DNA of 64,000 bases from Clavelina lepadiformis (taxonomy: Eukaryota; Chordata; Ascidiacea; Aplousobranchia; Clavelinidae): positions 13,826,860 through 13,890,859 of the forward strand of contig NC_135244.1 in the NCBI RefSeq assembly GCF_947623445.1, in the 5' to 3' direction. Position 1 is the first letter of the stretch. Each line of letters begins with the position of its first letter. This document shows, piece by piece, positions 37,901-48,901 of the stretch. A program made the translations under genes and the position numbers. Below the pieces are notes generated by a model. The model did not search any database and was not told where the DNA came from. It saw only the letters and a program-made list of their open reading frames with translations.

Positions 37901-39040
37901 TTTTAATCACAGGTTACTAAATTGCAGCAGGAGAAAGTTGTGCAGTCTGTTTCAGCTGCTGTTTAATTAATACACAGACAGAAAAACTTTTCCAAATAAG
38001 GCCATTTAATCACTGTAGATATGACGAAGCCAACAAACGAGACAACAACAAATGAAACAAAACCAACACAATCATTGTTTGACAGTGGAGCTTTTGCCAA
38101 TGCATTTCAGGATACTGACAACAAAGATAGTAGTCTGTTCAAAGACTTTGACGCTTTTTCAACTACAAAAGAGGTAGATAATACCTTGATATCTATGTTT
38201 TTCCCCCATTAGGAGTTTTTAAAGATTATTATTAGTATCAGCGATACAATTGTGTCTTTAGTGTAATAGAATTATTTCTGTACTAATGGTATCGTTTATT
38301 AGTTTTGTCAATATTTAATAAAAGTGTCTTGAGAACAAAATAAATGGAGTGATATTTGCCCAATCAACTTCTTAATGATGCAGACAACTTCCTCCACGGA
38401 CCCATGGGGATCTGCATTTGGAGGTGGAGAAGCGAACTCATCTGCTGGAAATGATCCATTTGGAGGAGACGCTTTTGGTTCTGATACGTTTGGGTCTGAT
38501 CCTTTTTCCTCTCAAGCCACACCATCAGCAGTGAATACAGAAGGTGACAGCAAGGATAAACAAGCTCCTCCAAGACCTCATAAACCTTCCAGCATGTCAT
38601 TTCCATCTTTAAAATCTAGTAAAACCAAAACTGACACGAAACCTAAAGACGGCCTTAAGAAAACAAAGCATAAGGTTCGAAAACATTGACTACTCTTTGT
38701 TGGTGGGTGTGTAAATTTCAAATAAATAAAAATTGCAAAAATTTTGAGTAATTTTGCGAGTGAATCGGGAGACCAGGGACTTAAATTGACAAAGTTTCTC
38801 ATAAATGCTCGATATTATTTTTTGTTTGAGTCAACTGTAGTCAGCAGGCTAAAAATATAATGTCCAACCCTGGTTAACTTGATGCTGTTTCTGTAGCAAA
38901 ACGCAGCTACTGAAGAAGATCAATTAAAATGGGCGCAAGAGGAAAGTAAAAGGGAGCAGGAGAGAAGATTCCAACTTCAGAAGCAAGAGGAAGCAGATCT
39001 TGCACTGGCGATCGCGCTCAGCAAGCAGGATGGGAAGTAA
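28955..39040 (+). CDS. EPS15: EPS15/EPS15L1 endocytic adaptor
   Basis: Seventeen in-frame exons: 28955-29074, 29732-29842, 30043-30190, 31013-31122, 31281-31450, 31603-31756, 31860-32030, 35199-35360, 36280-36477, 36621-36711, 36815-36855, 36943-37060, 37191-37448, 37518-37634, 38019-38173, 38384-38674 and 38897-39040 (about 852 residues). Eps15 scaffolds clathrin-coated pits, binding NPF proteins through EH domains, AP-2 through DPF motifs and ubiquitinated cargo through UIMs. Visible order: an EH domain matching vertebrate EH2 ([22 protein letters not shown]-loop [13 protein letters not shown]); a second matching EH3 (WVVSQADK...QTVLAHVW...[11 protein letters not shown]); a heptad-rich coiled coil (about 290-480); about thirteen DPF motifs (36943-38674); and two C-terminal UIMs ([13 protein letters not shown] and [14 protein letters not shown]). 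The first EH domain of the family was not found upstream. Donors GTGACT (31757), GTATTT (35361), GTTTTT (36478) and GTTCGA (38675) are weak, but reading frames join correctly. Introns carry two MITEs. Confidence 0.93.
29249..29663. mobile_element. 415-bp pogo/Tigger-like MITE in EPS15 intron 1
   Basis: It begins CAGTAGAATCCGCTTAGTATG and its right end on the other strand begins CAATAAATTACGCTTATGACC, diverged inverted repeats. It is flanked by TA on both sides (29247-29248 and 29664-29665), as expected for Tc1/mariner-pogo insertions. Interior GACCA/TGGTC motifs repeat. No transposase. A short relative is at 62676-62749. Confidence 0.7.
30344..30649. mobile_element. 306-bp hAT MITE in EPS15 intron 3
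   Basis: Terminal repeats CAGGGCTACTCAA and TTGAGTAGCCCTG are perfect inverted complements. The 8-bp target duplication CCATAAGC is intact on both sides (30336-30343 and 30650-30657). It contains GGTCCGC and CGGACC motifs like the element at 23540. No coding capacity. Confidence 0.92.
32031..35198 (+). other. 3.2-kb EPS15 intron
   Basis: The longest intron of the gene separates the first coiled-coil exon from the second. I saw no additional exon in frame and no complete transposon. It is AT-rich with short open frames on both strands. Confidence 0.6.
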
Positions 39041-39824
39041 TTCATATATTCCAAACATCTTTGAAAACTTCACTCGTATGTGTTGTGCCCATATTCCTTG
39101 CCCTGATTTGTTGTCTGGGAGACAAAGAGCAGATGATATCTAAACTATTTGGGATGAGATCCATTAGAGTTGTATGTCGCCTCAACTTCAGAAGTAGTTG
39201 ATCTTCTTGAATGATGAGGTGCATGTGTTATGCTTATTACTGTAATTATTTTATCGCTGTAAATTGTTAAATGCGTTAAACATCAAACACACTAGCACAA
39301 AATTATCAACACTATTATGTCATCTGTGCGTATCCTGCCTGTATTGTGATATCGTGTTTTTTTTCTATGAAATATTTATGTTGTAATTTACATAATACTG
39401 GAAGTCCGTCATGGCATTTTCCACCACTCACTTAGCAATTCGCTGCAAATTAACAATACTATCATGGCAGTTTCGCATCTAAAGCTACTCCGCCAGATTT
39501 GCAATTTCACGTTGTCAGAGAAGCTTAAATATTAATCTGTCTTCTCATAATGCCCGCACTTATCTTTTTGCAATAATATAATCGAAGCTTGGGTATACTC
39601 TGTTGTTTGTTGTATCTTAAACATGGAAAAAATTTAATTAGCGACCTCATTAATTCGGTGGGAATTGACGATTGGATTTATCACGGTTGGTTTCCCTTTG
39701 AACACAAACATGTATCACAAGAAAGCTTTTTACGTAAAAACAGCAACACAAAATTATCTCAATTTAGAAGCACAATGCTAACACCTTAGGAGAATGGTTT
39801 GGTCATTAACTTTATATATTCATT
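39041..39824. other. convergent 3' intergenic region between EPS15 and ZSWIM2
   Basis: Only 784 bases separate the stop codons of the two tail-to-tail genes, so their 3' UTRs must share this stretch. No clear AATAAA was found near the EPS15 stop; an AATATAA-like sequence lies around 39576. No gene is supported here. Confidence 0.5.
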
Positions 39825-42800
39825 CTACTTCCGGCTATTGAGCCCTAAGTAGCATGACGCCAAGTTCATGTCAGAAAGTTCATCGCTAACGTCATGGCCG
39901 GTCTTCGCTAAATGAGCATTATTGCGTATAGTTTGTGAGAGTGATTGATGATGACGCTTTCTGATTAGCCTGGGTCCTACAGAAATATTTTTGGCGCCCG
40001 TTGCTCGGTTTGCTGTGTCACATGAGGGAATCTCTCTCATCGTAGGCGGATATCCCAAAACGATTTCATGAAATTTGACCTTTTCACCGACTGCAACATC
40101 ATACCCTCCCACTCCATTAGTAGATCCTTTTGCATCCGAGTGTTGCGGATGATAACCGTGGATAGAGTCACAAAACGGCTGGAAATCGCTAGTAGCTGGC
40201 GAAGACGTGGGTACCGTTGGAATACGTGGAAGCAAACGTGGGCTGGCTGCATCTCCGATGTCTTCAGGTACCTGGAAAGTTTTTTGATAATGAGTTCGGC
40301 ATTTTATATTTCAATGCCTTGCTCATTCACTTCATTAAACTACATGTCTCCAAAATAGGGTGGTGTTCTTAACCAGGGCTTCTCAAAGTACGGGTCCACC
40401 AAGCAGGGTCTTGAAACAAATTCAACTTTTATAAATTGGATTGTTAATTTTTTATTCGCTTTACTGTTTTCATTACGCGGTTCTTTTATTGTTGTACAGT
40501 TAACTTCGTGGATCGTGTGCATTTGCATGATTCCGCCATAGACAAAAATACCGCTCAAGATTTGAGGTGGGACGTTTATTCTTTTGATATCATTTACAGG
40601 CTACCTATCAACGGGCCGCATAGAAATTTCTTTTTTTAAATGGGGCCGCAGAAAAAAAAAGTTTGAAAAACCCTGTTCTAAACGATTAATTCCCCATCTA
40701 AATTTCATGGACGAATACAAGTGGATATAAAATCTGCTGTATGATAAAGTTAACAGGCTAACTGTAAGTAAATAAGCGCAAAGTTTACATTACGTAAGCG
40801 CAGACCTGATGTATGTTGTGAAGTTGAGTTCCATTTAGTGTAAAGTTGATGTTTCGTCGTTTGAAAAGACAACTCTTAGCGCCTGATCGTTTTTGTGTTC
40901 CTGACTGCATCGCTTTTTGTCCTTCGTTTACATTTGGTGAACGATAAGAATGACTTGGAGCAGAACCACTCTGCCTTGAACTGACGTGCGAATTTTCATC
41001 CGAAATTCTTAACAGTTCATTCGATGCAGATTTTTTCAGTCTTATGGCATTCGCTTGCACTAGCAAGTCACCAAACGTGAAGTCCGTAATTCGGGAATTT
41101 CCCTGCGTCGCAGGTTCCAAATTTCTCTCACGTTGTGGAAACCCTCGGTTGTTCCTATGCAATTTGTACTATGGTTATTATCATTTCAACATTGACGTCA
41201 ATATTGTGAGTATTACTATATTTAAGAGCGAAAACATTGCATATTATAGGCTCATGAAAATCTATATCACCTTGTAGTCTTTTTCGGCAGGGAATTCCTA
41301 TTAGTTGGTATGCTAGGTTTTGGTGTTTGATGGATAATACCGACACCGGGAATGGTTAAAGCGGTTTCATTTCTGCTGGAATTACTTGGCGAATTTCTTT
41401 CATCGTGATCTTGGGTCTGTTCGTGATTACGTTGGGAATTCGGGTCAAAAACGAGTTGTCGATCTATTGGACAACGCCTGACGAACAAAGGTGTAAAAAT
41501 ATTTATTGGAAAATTTCGGATTAAGCATTCATGTGATTTTAACACATCTACGAAGTTGTTTCTCTATAATAGCATTTGGAGAGAAACTGGCGCTGAAATT
41601 AGTCTGTTGAATGCCGAACTAAAACCAATTTTGTTCTCATGTAACAACTAAAGATCGATTGCAAAAAAATAAAGAAAACTAATTACCTGTGATTATCTTT
41701 AAGCCAATCATCTACACAACTTCGATGAAAAATGTGTCCACATTCAGGTAAACGCCTCACGAATTGTCCCACCATGTAAGACCGTAGACATAAACGGCAC
41801 TGGCGACCGGGAAATAGTAGTTTGCTGCCTTCTCTAACTTTTATCGTTGGAAGTTTGTTTATTAAATGCTCTGGTAAGCCGGCCAAATCAACCGGTACGT
41901 CCATTGCGTTAGTCCGTCTACCAACGAAAAGTTTTGTTCTGAATATCATTCATCTAGGTTTCTTAGGAGTTTATATAAGAGTAATAAGTATAACAATATA
42001 CCAAGCTAAGCATTCGCCAAACACTTAAAACATCAAATTTACCATGTGGTTTTTTACACGGTATATTAATCTACCTGTCTAGTTGTAATAACATGTCATA
42101 ATCATTTTCTGTTATATCTCTGCTCTGAAGTTCAGTAGCAATAGGCCCAATGAGCATCTCAATATCTGCAGAACTTTGATTGTCTCGGGAAGGAGCTGGT
42201 CGCCATCTTTGTGATTTTTTTATTCGGAACACAAAAGCATGGTGCCTGTGGTGATTAAGATGGTAACAGGTGTTGCAAAGATGAAAGTTAACACATGTCG
42301 TGCATTGGTAACAATTGCCCTGAAAATAAATTCAACAAAATTTGAAAAAGGTCTGTGTAAAAGAATAGTAACTAAGCATAGTAGTTAAAGTAAGTCCTGT
42401 ACATACATGCAATTACCTGTATAGGCATCATACGACATCCCTGGCAAGTTGTTCCCAAGTGATATGCTAATCTGTTTACCGATTGAAAACCTTTTCGACT
42501 CTCATGCACTGTGTTGCAAAATTCTTGCATGAGGATTTTTTTGTCCCCAAATTCTTCTCGGCAAAATGGACACAAGATAACATCGCTGCCACTTGTCTGT
42601 TTTTGATGGTCAGCCCAGATTTTCATGCATTTAATGTGAATGCTATTTCCACAACCATACCTATGAAAAATATATGATAGCTCTATAGCCTATAGCATTG
42701 AACAGTGAGTTGTAGTCATTGTTTGCCATTCTCAGTCCTTTTTGTTATTAAGTTCTAACATGTGTTTTTTGACACACAGGTAAATTCTTTGTGAAATCTT

Positions 42801-43794
42801 TCATTGCACCAATATGTAAATATTTACCTGCAAAAAGTGACTGGTTGCCTATTTTCAAGTAATGGTTCTTGACAAATCGGACATACATCATCATCAGTTA
42901 GATCTCTTTGTTTTAAAACTTCCTTTCCTAGATCACGTTATAAAACCAACAGAGCATAGCATTAGCAATTTCTTTTTACTCCCAAACAAACCTGGCCACT
43001 GTTAACTTTTAACACATTCTTACCATAATCATTATTTATCGTTTCATTAGTTAAATTTTGTTTCTTCTGTGATCTTGGACCTCTCAAGATTTCATTAATT
43101 TCTCTTTCAACCAAACCAAGTTGGAAAGACACTTCAAATTAATATGGTATTGTTTGTTATAACGCAAGACTTTTGATGCATGCGCAGTTCTTCACTTCAC
43201 AGAACTTTATATTTTGCAAAACTCCTGCCGAGCAGGTCAAAAGTAAATACAAACATTCACATACATTCATTCTGTCTGTTCAACTTAAACTTTTTTAGCA
43301 GCAGCCAACATATATGTTTGCATGGACTCCTCTCCTTTTTAAACTCTGAGCAATTACATAAGTGTGGGTCTCCAAGTGATGCCTGTATGATTAAAAATGT
43401 TTTCATGAAATGATAGAACTAAATCCTCTGTTTGTGTTTTAAATTTGTAGAAATGTGCATGGTGTATAGTGCATACAATATACACAAAATTATCAAAATA
43501 AATAGGTAGAAATAAGATTTCTCAAATCTCAACTTTTAAAGAATAAATGAAGTTTTACAATATAGATTAAGTTTTTAGCATAAGCTATTAGTGGAAGTTA
43601 TCAAAGATATTTTAAATTAGTAGTGCAAGTTGATAGTTTGATACCTTCACTTTTTTAGCAGCTCCATCTTCTTTAAGCAAAAATGATGTCGGACCAATTT
43701 CTCGTAATATGTATATTGTGGAAGAAAGAGCTTGATCTTGGCGCCAGCTCACAGCATCTGAAGGTGCTCTTTGCCATGAGACACTTCTTGACAT
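39825..43794 (-). CDS. ZSWIM2: ZSWIM2-type E3 ubiquitin ligase (SWIM, RING, ZZ, RING)
   Basis: Ten exons, all GT-AG and phase-consistent: 43794-43645, 43382-43265, 43131-43024, 42927-42828, 42660-42417, 42319-42075, 41938-41687, 41477-41271, 41154-40806 and 40271-39825 (about 739 residues; human ZSWIM2 is about 633). ZSWIM2 is a testis-expressed ubiquitin ligase linked to apoptosis. Exon 1 has WRQDQALSSTIYILREIGPT, almost the vertebrate N-terminus. Exon 2 holds the SWIM finger (CNCSEF...CKHICWLLLKKFKL). Exons 4-5 carry RING1 (CPICQE...YGCGNSIHIKCM...CPFCREEF), exons 5-6 the ZZ finger (CQGC...CYQCTTCVNFHLCNTC), and exons 7-8 RING2 (CRLCLRSY...CGHIFHRSCVDDW...RCPID). The last two exons are Ser/Asn/Lys-rich, poorly conserved and longer than in human. 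All zinc ligands of the recognised fingers are present. A hAT MITE sits in the intron between exons 9 and 10. Confidence 0.95.
40374..40675. mobile_element. 302-bp hAT MITE in last ZSWIM2 intron
   Basis: It starts CAGGGCTTCTCAAAGTACGG and ends GTTTGAAAAACCCTG, imperfect inverted repeats. The 8-bp duplication TTCTTAAC/TTCTAAAC (40366-40373 and 40676-40683) has one mismatch, so the insertion is older than those at 23540 and 30344. Contains GGGCCGC motifs near the right end. No coding capacity. Confidence 0.85.
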
Positions 43795-43998
43795 GTTTTA
43801 TATAAAATTAATGCTGCTCTGCTCTGTATAGCTTGCTGATAGGTACTCCTACTCTTTATAACATCATAACATTTTCCAACATTCTGAGAACTGCTTTCTG
43901 AAACAAAGTGAACATTTTGTTGGTGGCTAAATTACGATTTTGAGTTAACTTAGGCGATAGACTCAGTTTTAGTATGATAACTTTTAGGTAAGATTTAC

Positions 43999-44101
43999 GG
44001 GCCTAGTATACAGATGCACAACCAGATGACATCACAAACTGAGTAGCTGGGGGTCTAGTATACAAAGGCATTTTGTGGTTGTGCACTTGTATACTAGACC
44101 C
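43999..44101. mobile_element. 103-bp MITE, GGGTCTAGTATAC family
   Basis: It begins GGGCCTAGTATACAGATGCACAACCA and its right end on the opposite strand begins GGGTCTAGTATACAAGTGCACAACCA. It lies upstream of the ZSWIM2 start codon, about 200 bases before the ATG. The repeated central GGGGTCTAGTATACAAAGGCA gives three copies of the terminal motif within 103 bases. Confidence 0.8.
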
Positions 44102-44394
44102 AAAGTTACAATAACCTAAAGCAAGGGAAAATGGTAAACAACTTTTGTACGTTAAATAAACACTGTCTATTTGAAATTCAGCAATTTATCATCAGGCTAT
44201 TGGCTGATAAGTGACAAACAACAACTAAGCTGTCAGCTAAAAGAAGTGTAAATGCAAAAAGATCATAAACCCAATATATGCCCAGTCTGTGATGTTTGCA
44301 TGAGCACAGGGAAAATGTTCTGCATGTATTTTTGCCTTTTTCGTACATATCCACTTGCTTGACATATTATTAAGGCCGATTTGAAGTTATTTGT

Positions 44395-44527
44395 AGCCTG
44401 GATTGAAAAGTTTGTTGTTTTCGGGTGAAAAATCGCTCACGCAACAAGATAAAATAATCTACATTATACACGCAATTAATTTTTACCCCGCACACTTAGC
44501 AAACTTTTCAATCTGGCTTGTAGCCTA
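44395..44527. mobile_element. MITE, AAGCCAGATTGAAAAGTTTG family, copy 2
   Basis: Left end GTAGCCTGGATTGAAAAGTTTG; right end CAAACTTTTCAATCTGGCTTG, an inverted complement. It is the reverse-oriented relative of the element at 24745-24890. It lies about 600 bases upstream of the ZSWIM2 start. Confidence 0.65.
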
Positions 44528-44739
44528 TAGGCTGCTGGTATAGTTAGAGATGGTAGATTTGCAATCTTTCCAAAGGCCAGATTGTTGACTATTAGGCTTG
44601 TGTAAGTTTCACCAAAAACAATAAATTTGAAATTTAAAACATCATGAATCGTAGTATTGCCCTGCTGCCTACTGGATGGCAGGTCACTGTCGAATGACCT
44701 CAGAATGAAAACCGCAGACAAAAACTCTAAAGCCAAAAA

Positions 44740-45455
44740 CTACCAACGTAAAAGTGTTACAACTTCAACGTACCAAATAACCGTTTAGATTATAATATGT
44801 GGAACTAGCAAAGTATTGAAATATGGCGCTATGAGTTTAACAGTTCTAACTAGCGTTGGCCTATTTTACCTGAAAAAATTGAAACAGAAAGTTTTCCAGC
44901 AAAAAAATAGGCCTATATTCGCCGTTTTGGATGGCCTAAAAGCTGTTCAGTGAATTAACACATGATAATGAATTAACAACTTCAACAACAAGCAAGGATA
45001 CTTACTTACGGTAATATAATCATTTCTGATTTTAAAAACTCACAATTCTGCAGTAGTCCAACTGGCAGATATTCCTGTACTACTTTTGAAAAGACAGCTT
45101 AGGATGCTTAGCAACAATATACACCAAATATCAACCACTAGGTGACAGTATTTTTATAACGTGTTTCAGGCCTACGAATGCAAAACCGCGTCAGATGGTC
45201 ATCAAAGTTAAAAAATCAACGTCAGGATAACTCTACATTTACGGTAAACAAACAAACATGGAAAATTACGCTCATGCTACCAAAAAAAAAAAAAGTTGGG
45301 ACTGCTGAGTAAGACTACCTTTGTTTTCGGTCCAATAGCTGAAAATTACAAAATTACATTACCTTCTAGAAAAAGCAAATTCTAATTAAACGGACTTATA
45401 AGCATTGCTGAGTGCCGAGGTAACCTAGTCGTAGTAATTTGCAGAAACAGAGAAA
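44740..45455. other. non-coding interval upstream of ZSWIM2
   Basis: No gene or repeat recognised except a 12-base A-run at about 45283-45294. It lies between the divergent or upstream ends of ZSWIM2 and the pseudogene copy at 45461. Confidence 0.5.
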
Positions 45456-45460
45456 ACGCC

Positions 45461-46557
45461 CAAATAGCTGGACAGGGAAGAATTACTCTCGGAAAATCCA
45501 TCGACTTTAACGTGGTTCATGATGTCAAGGAAGCGCGTAATAATTAAATCTTTCGGGTTCTTCGCTGTGGAAGAAAGTTGTTAGGACCCAGCACGGTCGA
45601 ATGTGCCAGTCTATGTTGAGTGCTTGCGTAATTGCTTAAGTTTTGGCTTTGTTTGCATTCTTTTTCAATAATGTTCCATACTTTTAATTATTCTTAATCT
45701 TTTTTGTTTTGTTCGCTTTCGTTCTTTGATAAACCTTCCGATAAATGTAAATAATAATGTCAAAGAGTAAATTCTGGTGGTCGGACGATTCAACCCACGG
45801 ACGATTCAACCCACGGACGATTCAACCCAGGACTATTCAACCCAAGGACGAATCAACTGAATGACGAACAGAGTATTCTTGTGGCAGTGTGGACTTGTAA
45901 CTAGTGGTATAGGTGTATTATACCGCTGTACTGGCATTGCATAATCTAGTATGACTAGGCTATCCAAGATGTAATGGGTGGTCATTGTATTCTGTCACAG
46001 TAGGCTAGTCTGTATGGGCTAATGAAAGCATTTCAATTCTGCTATAAAGCACTATAACAAACGCCTGATAACAAACTGTGTAGACGTTTTTGTAAACAGG
46101 TTAAATGGCCTGTGGGTTGAATCGTCCATGGGTTTAAAGGTCCTGGGTTAAATCGTCCGCAGTTGAATTGTCCTGGGTTGAATGGTACGAGGGTTGAATC
46201 GTCCGCGGGTTGAATCGTCCGTGGGTTGAACAGTCCGTGGGTTGAAAATTCCGTAGGTTGGAAGGTCCATGGGTTGAATCGTCCGTGGGTTGAATCGTCC
46301 GTGGATTGAATCGTCCGTGGGTTGAATCATCCTGGGTTGAATCGTCCGCGGGTTGAATCGACCGGTGTTGAGTCGTCCGTGGGTTGAATCGACCTAAAAC
46401 CGTAAATTCTAAATGTGGTGTTTTTTTCATGCTATTTGCAAACAAGAGTCAGGCATAATAACATCATTGTATAGCATTAATTCAGATCCTGAAGCAGACG
46501 ATTGAAGGTGCACTATCTACCACCGGCTGATCTGCTTATAAAACCATAGTTTGCAAA
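45461..46557 (+). pseudogene. truncated duplicate of the orphan gene at 49925-50507, interrupted by a foldback element
   Basis: From about 45461 to 45775 the sequence follows the coding 3' half and 3' flank of the plus-strand gene at 49925-50507 (parent 50335-50655), and from 46402 to 46557 it resumes the same flank (parent 50647-50805). The copy lacks exon 1 and the first part of exon 2. Its frame is broken: GGACAGGGAAGAATTACTC continues to AACGTGGTTCATGATGTCAA, then a small insertion and substitution give an in-frame TAA just after the GCGCGT codons (about 45545). Similarity in both coding and flanking DNA, without loss of introns being testable, indicates segmental duplication rather than retrocopy. 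The 626-bp insertion at 45776 separates the two homologous parts. Confidence 0.85.
45776..46401. mobile_element. 626-bp foldback element with 9-bp target-site duplication
   Basis: Both arms are tandem repeats of a roughly 15-base unit (GATTCAACCCACGGAC), direct on the left (45776-45870) and inverted on the right (about 46113-46401), so the ends can fold into a long hairpin. The target duplication GTAAATTCT flanks it exactly (45767-45775 and 46402-46410). The parent copy at 50644-50654 shows the empty site with one copy. Repeat-built inverted arms with 9-bp duplications resemble Drosophila foldback and Mutator-related elements. The right arm is about three times longer than the left. The middle (about 45871-46112) is unique and non-coding. 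The long open frame across the right arm is a repeat artefact. Confidence 0.88.
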
Positions 46558-47020
46558 CCTTTTTAGATTTTAGTTAGAATTGCTTTCAAGAGAAAAGTCT
46601 CAAGATTTTGTCATTTTACGTCCCAAAAATTGCTTATAAACCCCTCGAAATGAATTTTCACATTTAAATGTATAGAATCTATACATATATAGATTGTATA
46701 CGTTAAGTATTATAAAGCTACTTTTCTCTGTTAGATTGCATTTTACGTGCTGGACTACAGTAGGCCTACAGTGTGTTAGCACTTGCCGTGTTGATTTTTC
46801 AAAATATTCACTCCCTTTTCCATTACATATAGCCACATATAAGTATGCCAGTATACTTTATGCCATATGTAAGTGGAATAATATCGCATTTAAAACCACA
46901 TTTTCCTGCCAGAAAGCAGTTTACGCGATGTATTATACAGTAGTGTGTTTTTGTGTTAACACTTGCCATCTTGATTTGCCATAGTTTTTAAATCTAAAAT
47001 TTAGATAAAAGAAAAAATTG

Positions 47021-47092
47021 CTCCCCGTCGGGGAATCTAACCCCGGTCTCCCGCGTGACAGGCGGGGATACTTACCACTACACTAACGAGGA
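47021..47092 (-). tRNA. tRNA-Asp (GTC), with a T-loop substitution
   Basis: The 72-base minus-strand sequence folds as tRNA-Asp: acceptor TCCTCGT pairs with ACGGGGA, discriminator G; the D arm contains TAGTGTAGTGGTAAG; the anticodon arm CCCGC-CTGTCAC-GCGGG carries anticodon GTC; and the T stem is CGGGG/CCCCG. The T loop reads TTAGATT instead of TTCGATT, so the near-universal C56 is A. That loses the G19-C56 contact and alters the B-box promoter. All stems are intact, so this is either a functional drifted copy or a young pseudogene. Confidence 0.85.
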
Positions 47093-48901
47093 ATGCGATA
47101 TACCGTGCGAAAAGGAAATAATTAATTTGAAATGGAACAGAAGACTTAATTATGCTTCAATAAGACACTTTAAAAGAAGTTTATCTTTGCCTTTATGTGT
47201 TCTTTGGTTTGCAAATCGTTCGTGGAATTCATAGGTCGTACAAGATTTCAGGAGAGGTTTGTTTGACTTATACAGACATGTATAGCCTATGTTGACTAAT
47301 TCCCAAAACAAACTCCAACCATAAACTTCAACGGGGACGCGGAAAATGACGGCAAGGAAAATGGCGGAAAACTGGCAAATGGCGATATTGGTAAATGACG
47401 GCAATTGACAAAATTGCGTAACTTATAATATAAAGTTTCAGATATTATAGTTTTCTGTAATTCGATAAAAGTATGGCGATTGTGATAGTGAATTGTAATA
47501 AGCAATATAATTGGCATTTTAATAAGCGATTGTGTGTTCTCCAGTTAGATGAAATGTAATATTTAGACAGTTGTATTATCCTTGGTTAATGATGTTATTA
47601 AAACATTGAATTCCTAAACCGACCCAGTTATGAGTGTTTTCAAGTAACGTCGCATTTTAGAGTGTATGAAGTTGGATGATGCTTGTGGTCAAATGCCTAG
47701 GTGTCGTAGAATATGTTACATATCTTTACGTAGCACGATGAAAATGACATGTTTTTCGCTGATTGGCTCAGATATAGTGATATAAAAACTTAGGCTTGGT
47801 TCAAACATGAGGTCTTTTCTCTTTTGCCCTTCTGGCTTATTCATTATTCAATTCAAGTGATAGCTCTATTCGGATTAGAAAGTGGATATAAAATTGTTTC
47901 TGATCTGACTACGACTATATTTTGGAAAATATAACAATTTAGACTTTATGAATGTTGTGCTGACTTAAAGAAACATTCAGAGATATCATATGCAAAGGAG
48001 TCAAAGATAAAAATAGTCAAGGAATTCTAAAAGAAAGATAAAACCTTTGGCTTTCGGCCAACTTAAAACAATCCACATGGCCATCCCCACAAAAGATTAA
48101 ACTCTAAAAAAAAATTCCAATGAAAAAATCCTAACACTTTTCAATAAACGTAACTTTTTACGTTAAAGCTTCAGCTTGTTCACTAGTAACGTGTCCCTCC
48201 TGTTGTGTTCTAGGGCTCTGTACAGGCTGTAATAGGATAATTCTCATACTATATGCTGTGTCGTGACGTTTTGTAGATCCATGAATTTTTTGCATTATCA
48301 TTAGTAGCTATAACTCAATATCAGCAGCATTACACTGTAATACTGTATAATGAATAGACTTGTGTAACCTATTTACCCTGTAGTTATTTCTGGAAGTGCA
48401 TAACTATCACAGTAACGTACACCCACACGACCCTTATCCGGTTTTGTTCTTTTATACTATGTAGGCCTGTGATACGAAAATTATTCCCGTCATTTCACTT
48501 TGAATCAATTCAATCTTTCTAATTCCAGATTCCAAATTCTTTATCACAAACACAAAAAGTGTGTGAGCAATCTTTGTTAAATCAACTTTTCACGTACAGT
48601 ATAACTTATTTAAATTCTTGTTCACAGCAAACAATCGTGAATGCTGCTGCAGCATTTGTATCAAAGGTAAACTACTGCAATTTTATATAAGCTATAACAC
48701 GATGTAAACCATTTTACGAGTATAAGCATGAATTTTCTTTAATGTGATTTTCTTTAAAAAAACACTTTTTCGTTAAGGTCCACATGCATGTAGAGATTTG
48801 TTACGAGGTATCGCGTTTACAAAAGTCGTAAATTTTTACTTTGCACAATCAGAGCCATGCGCTTAAAACCGAAAGACATGGCAAACTGTTGACAGTATAA
48901 T
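47093..48901. other. 1.8-kb interval with no recognised gene
   Basis: No exon or RNA gene is supported. At about 47330-47410 there are imperfect repeats of AATGGCG/GACGGCAA. TATA-like GATATAAAA sequences at about 47780 and 47886 are isolated, with no associated open frame. Confidence 0.5.

Noticed and set aside
40068..40358. 96-codon plus-strand open frame
   Set aside because: It is antisense to the last ZSWIM2 exon, whose splice phase and continuous frame are convincing.
46134..46445. 100-codon open frame rich in DSTHGRFNPRT repeats
   Set aside because: It is the translation of the tandem repeat arm of the foldback element; the inverted left arm and target duplication explain it without coding.
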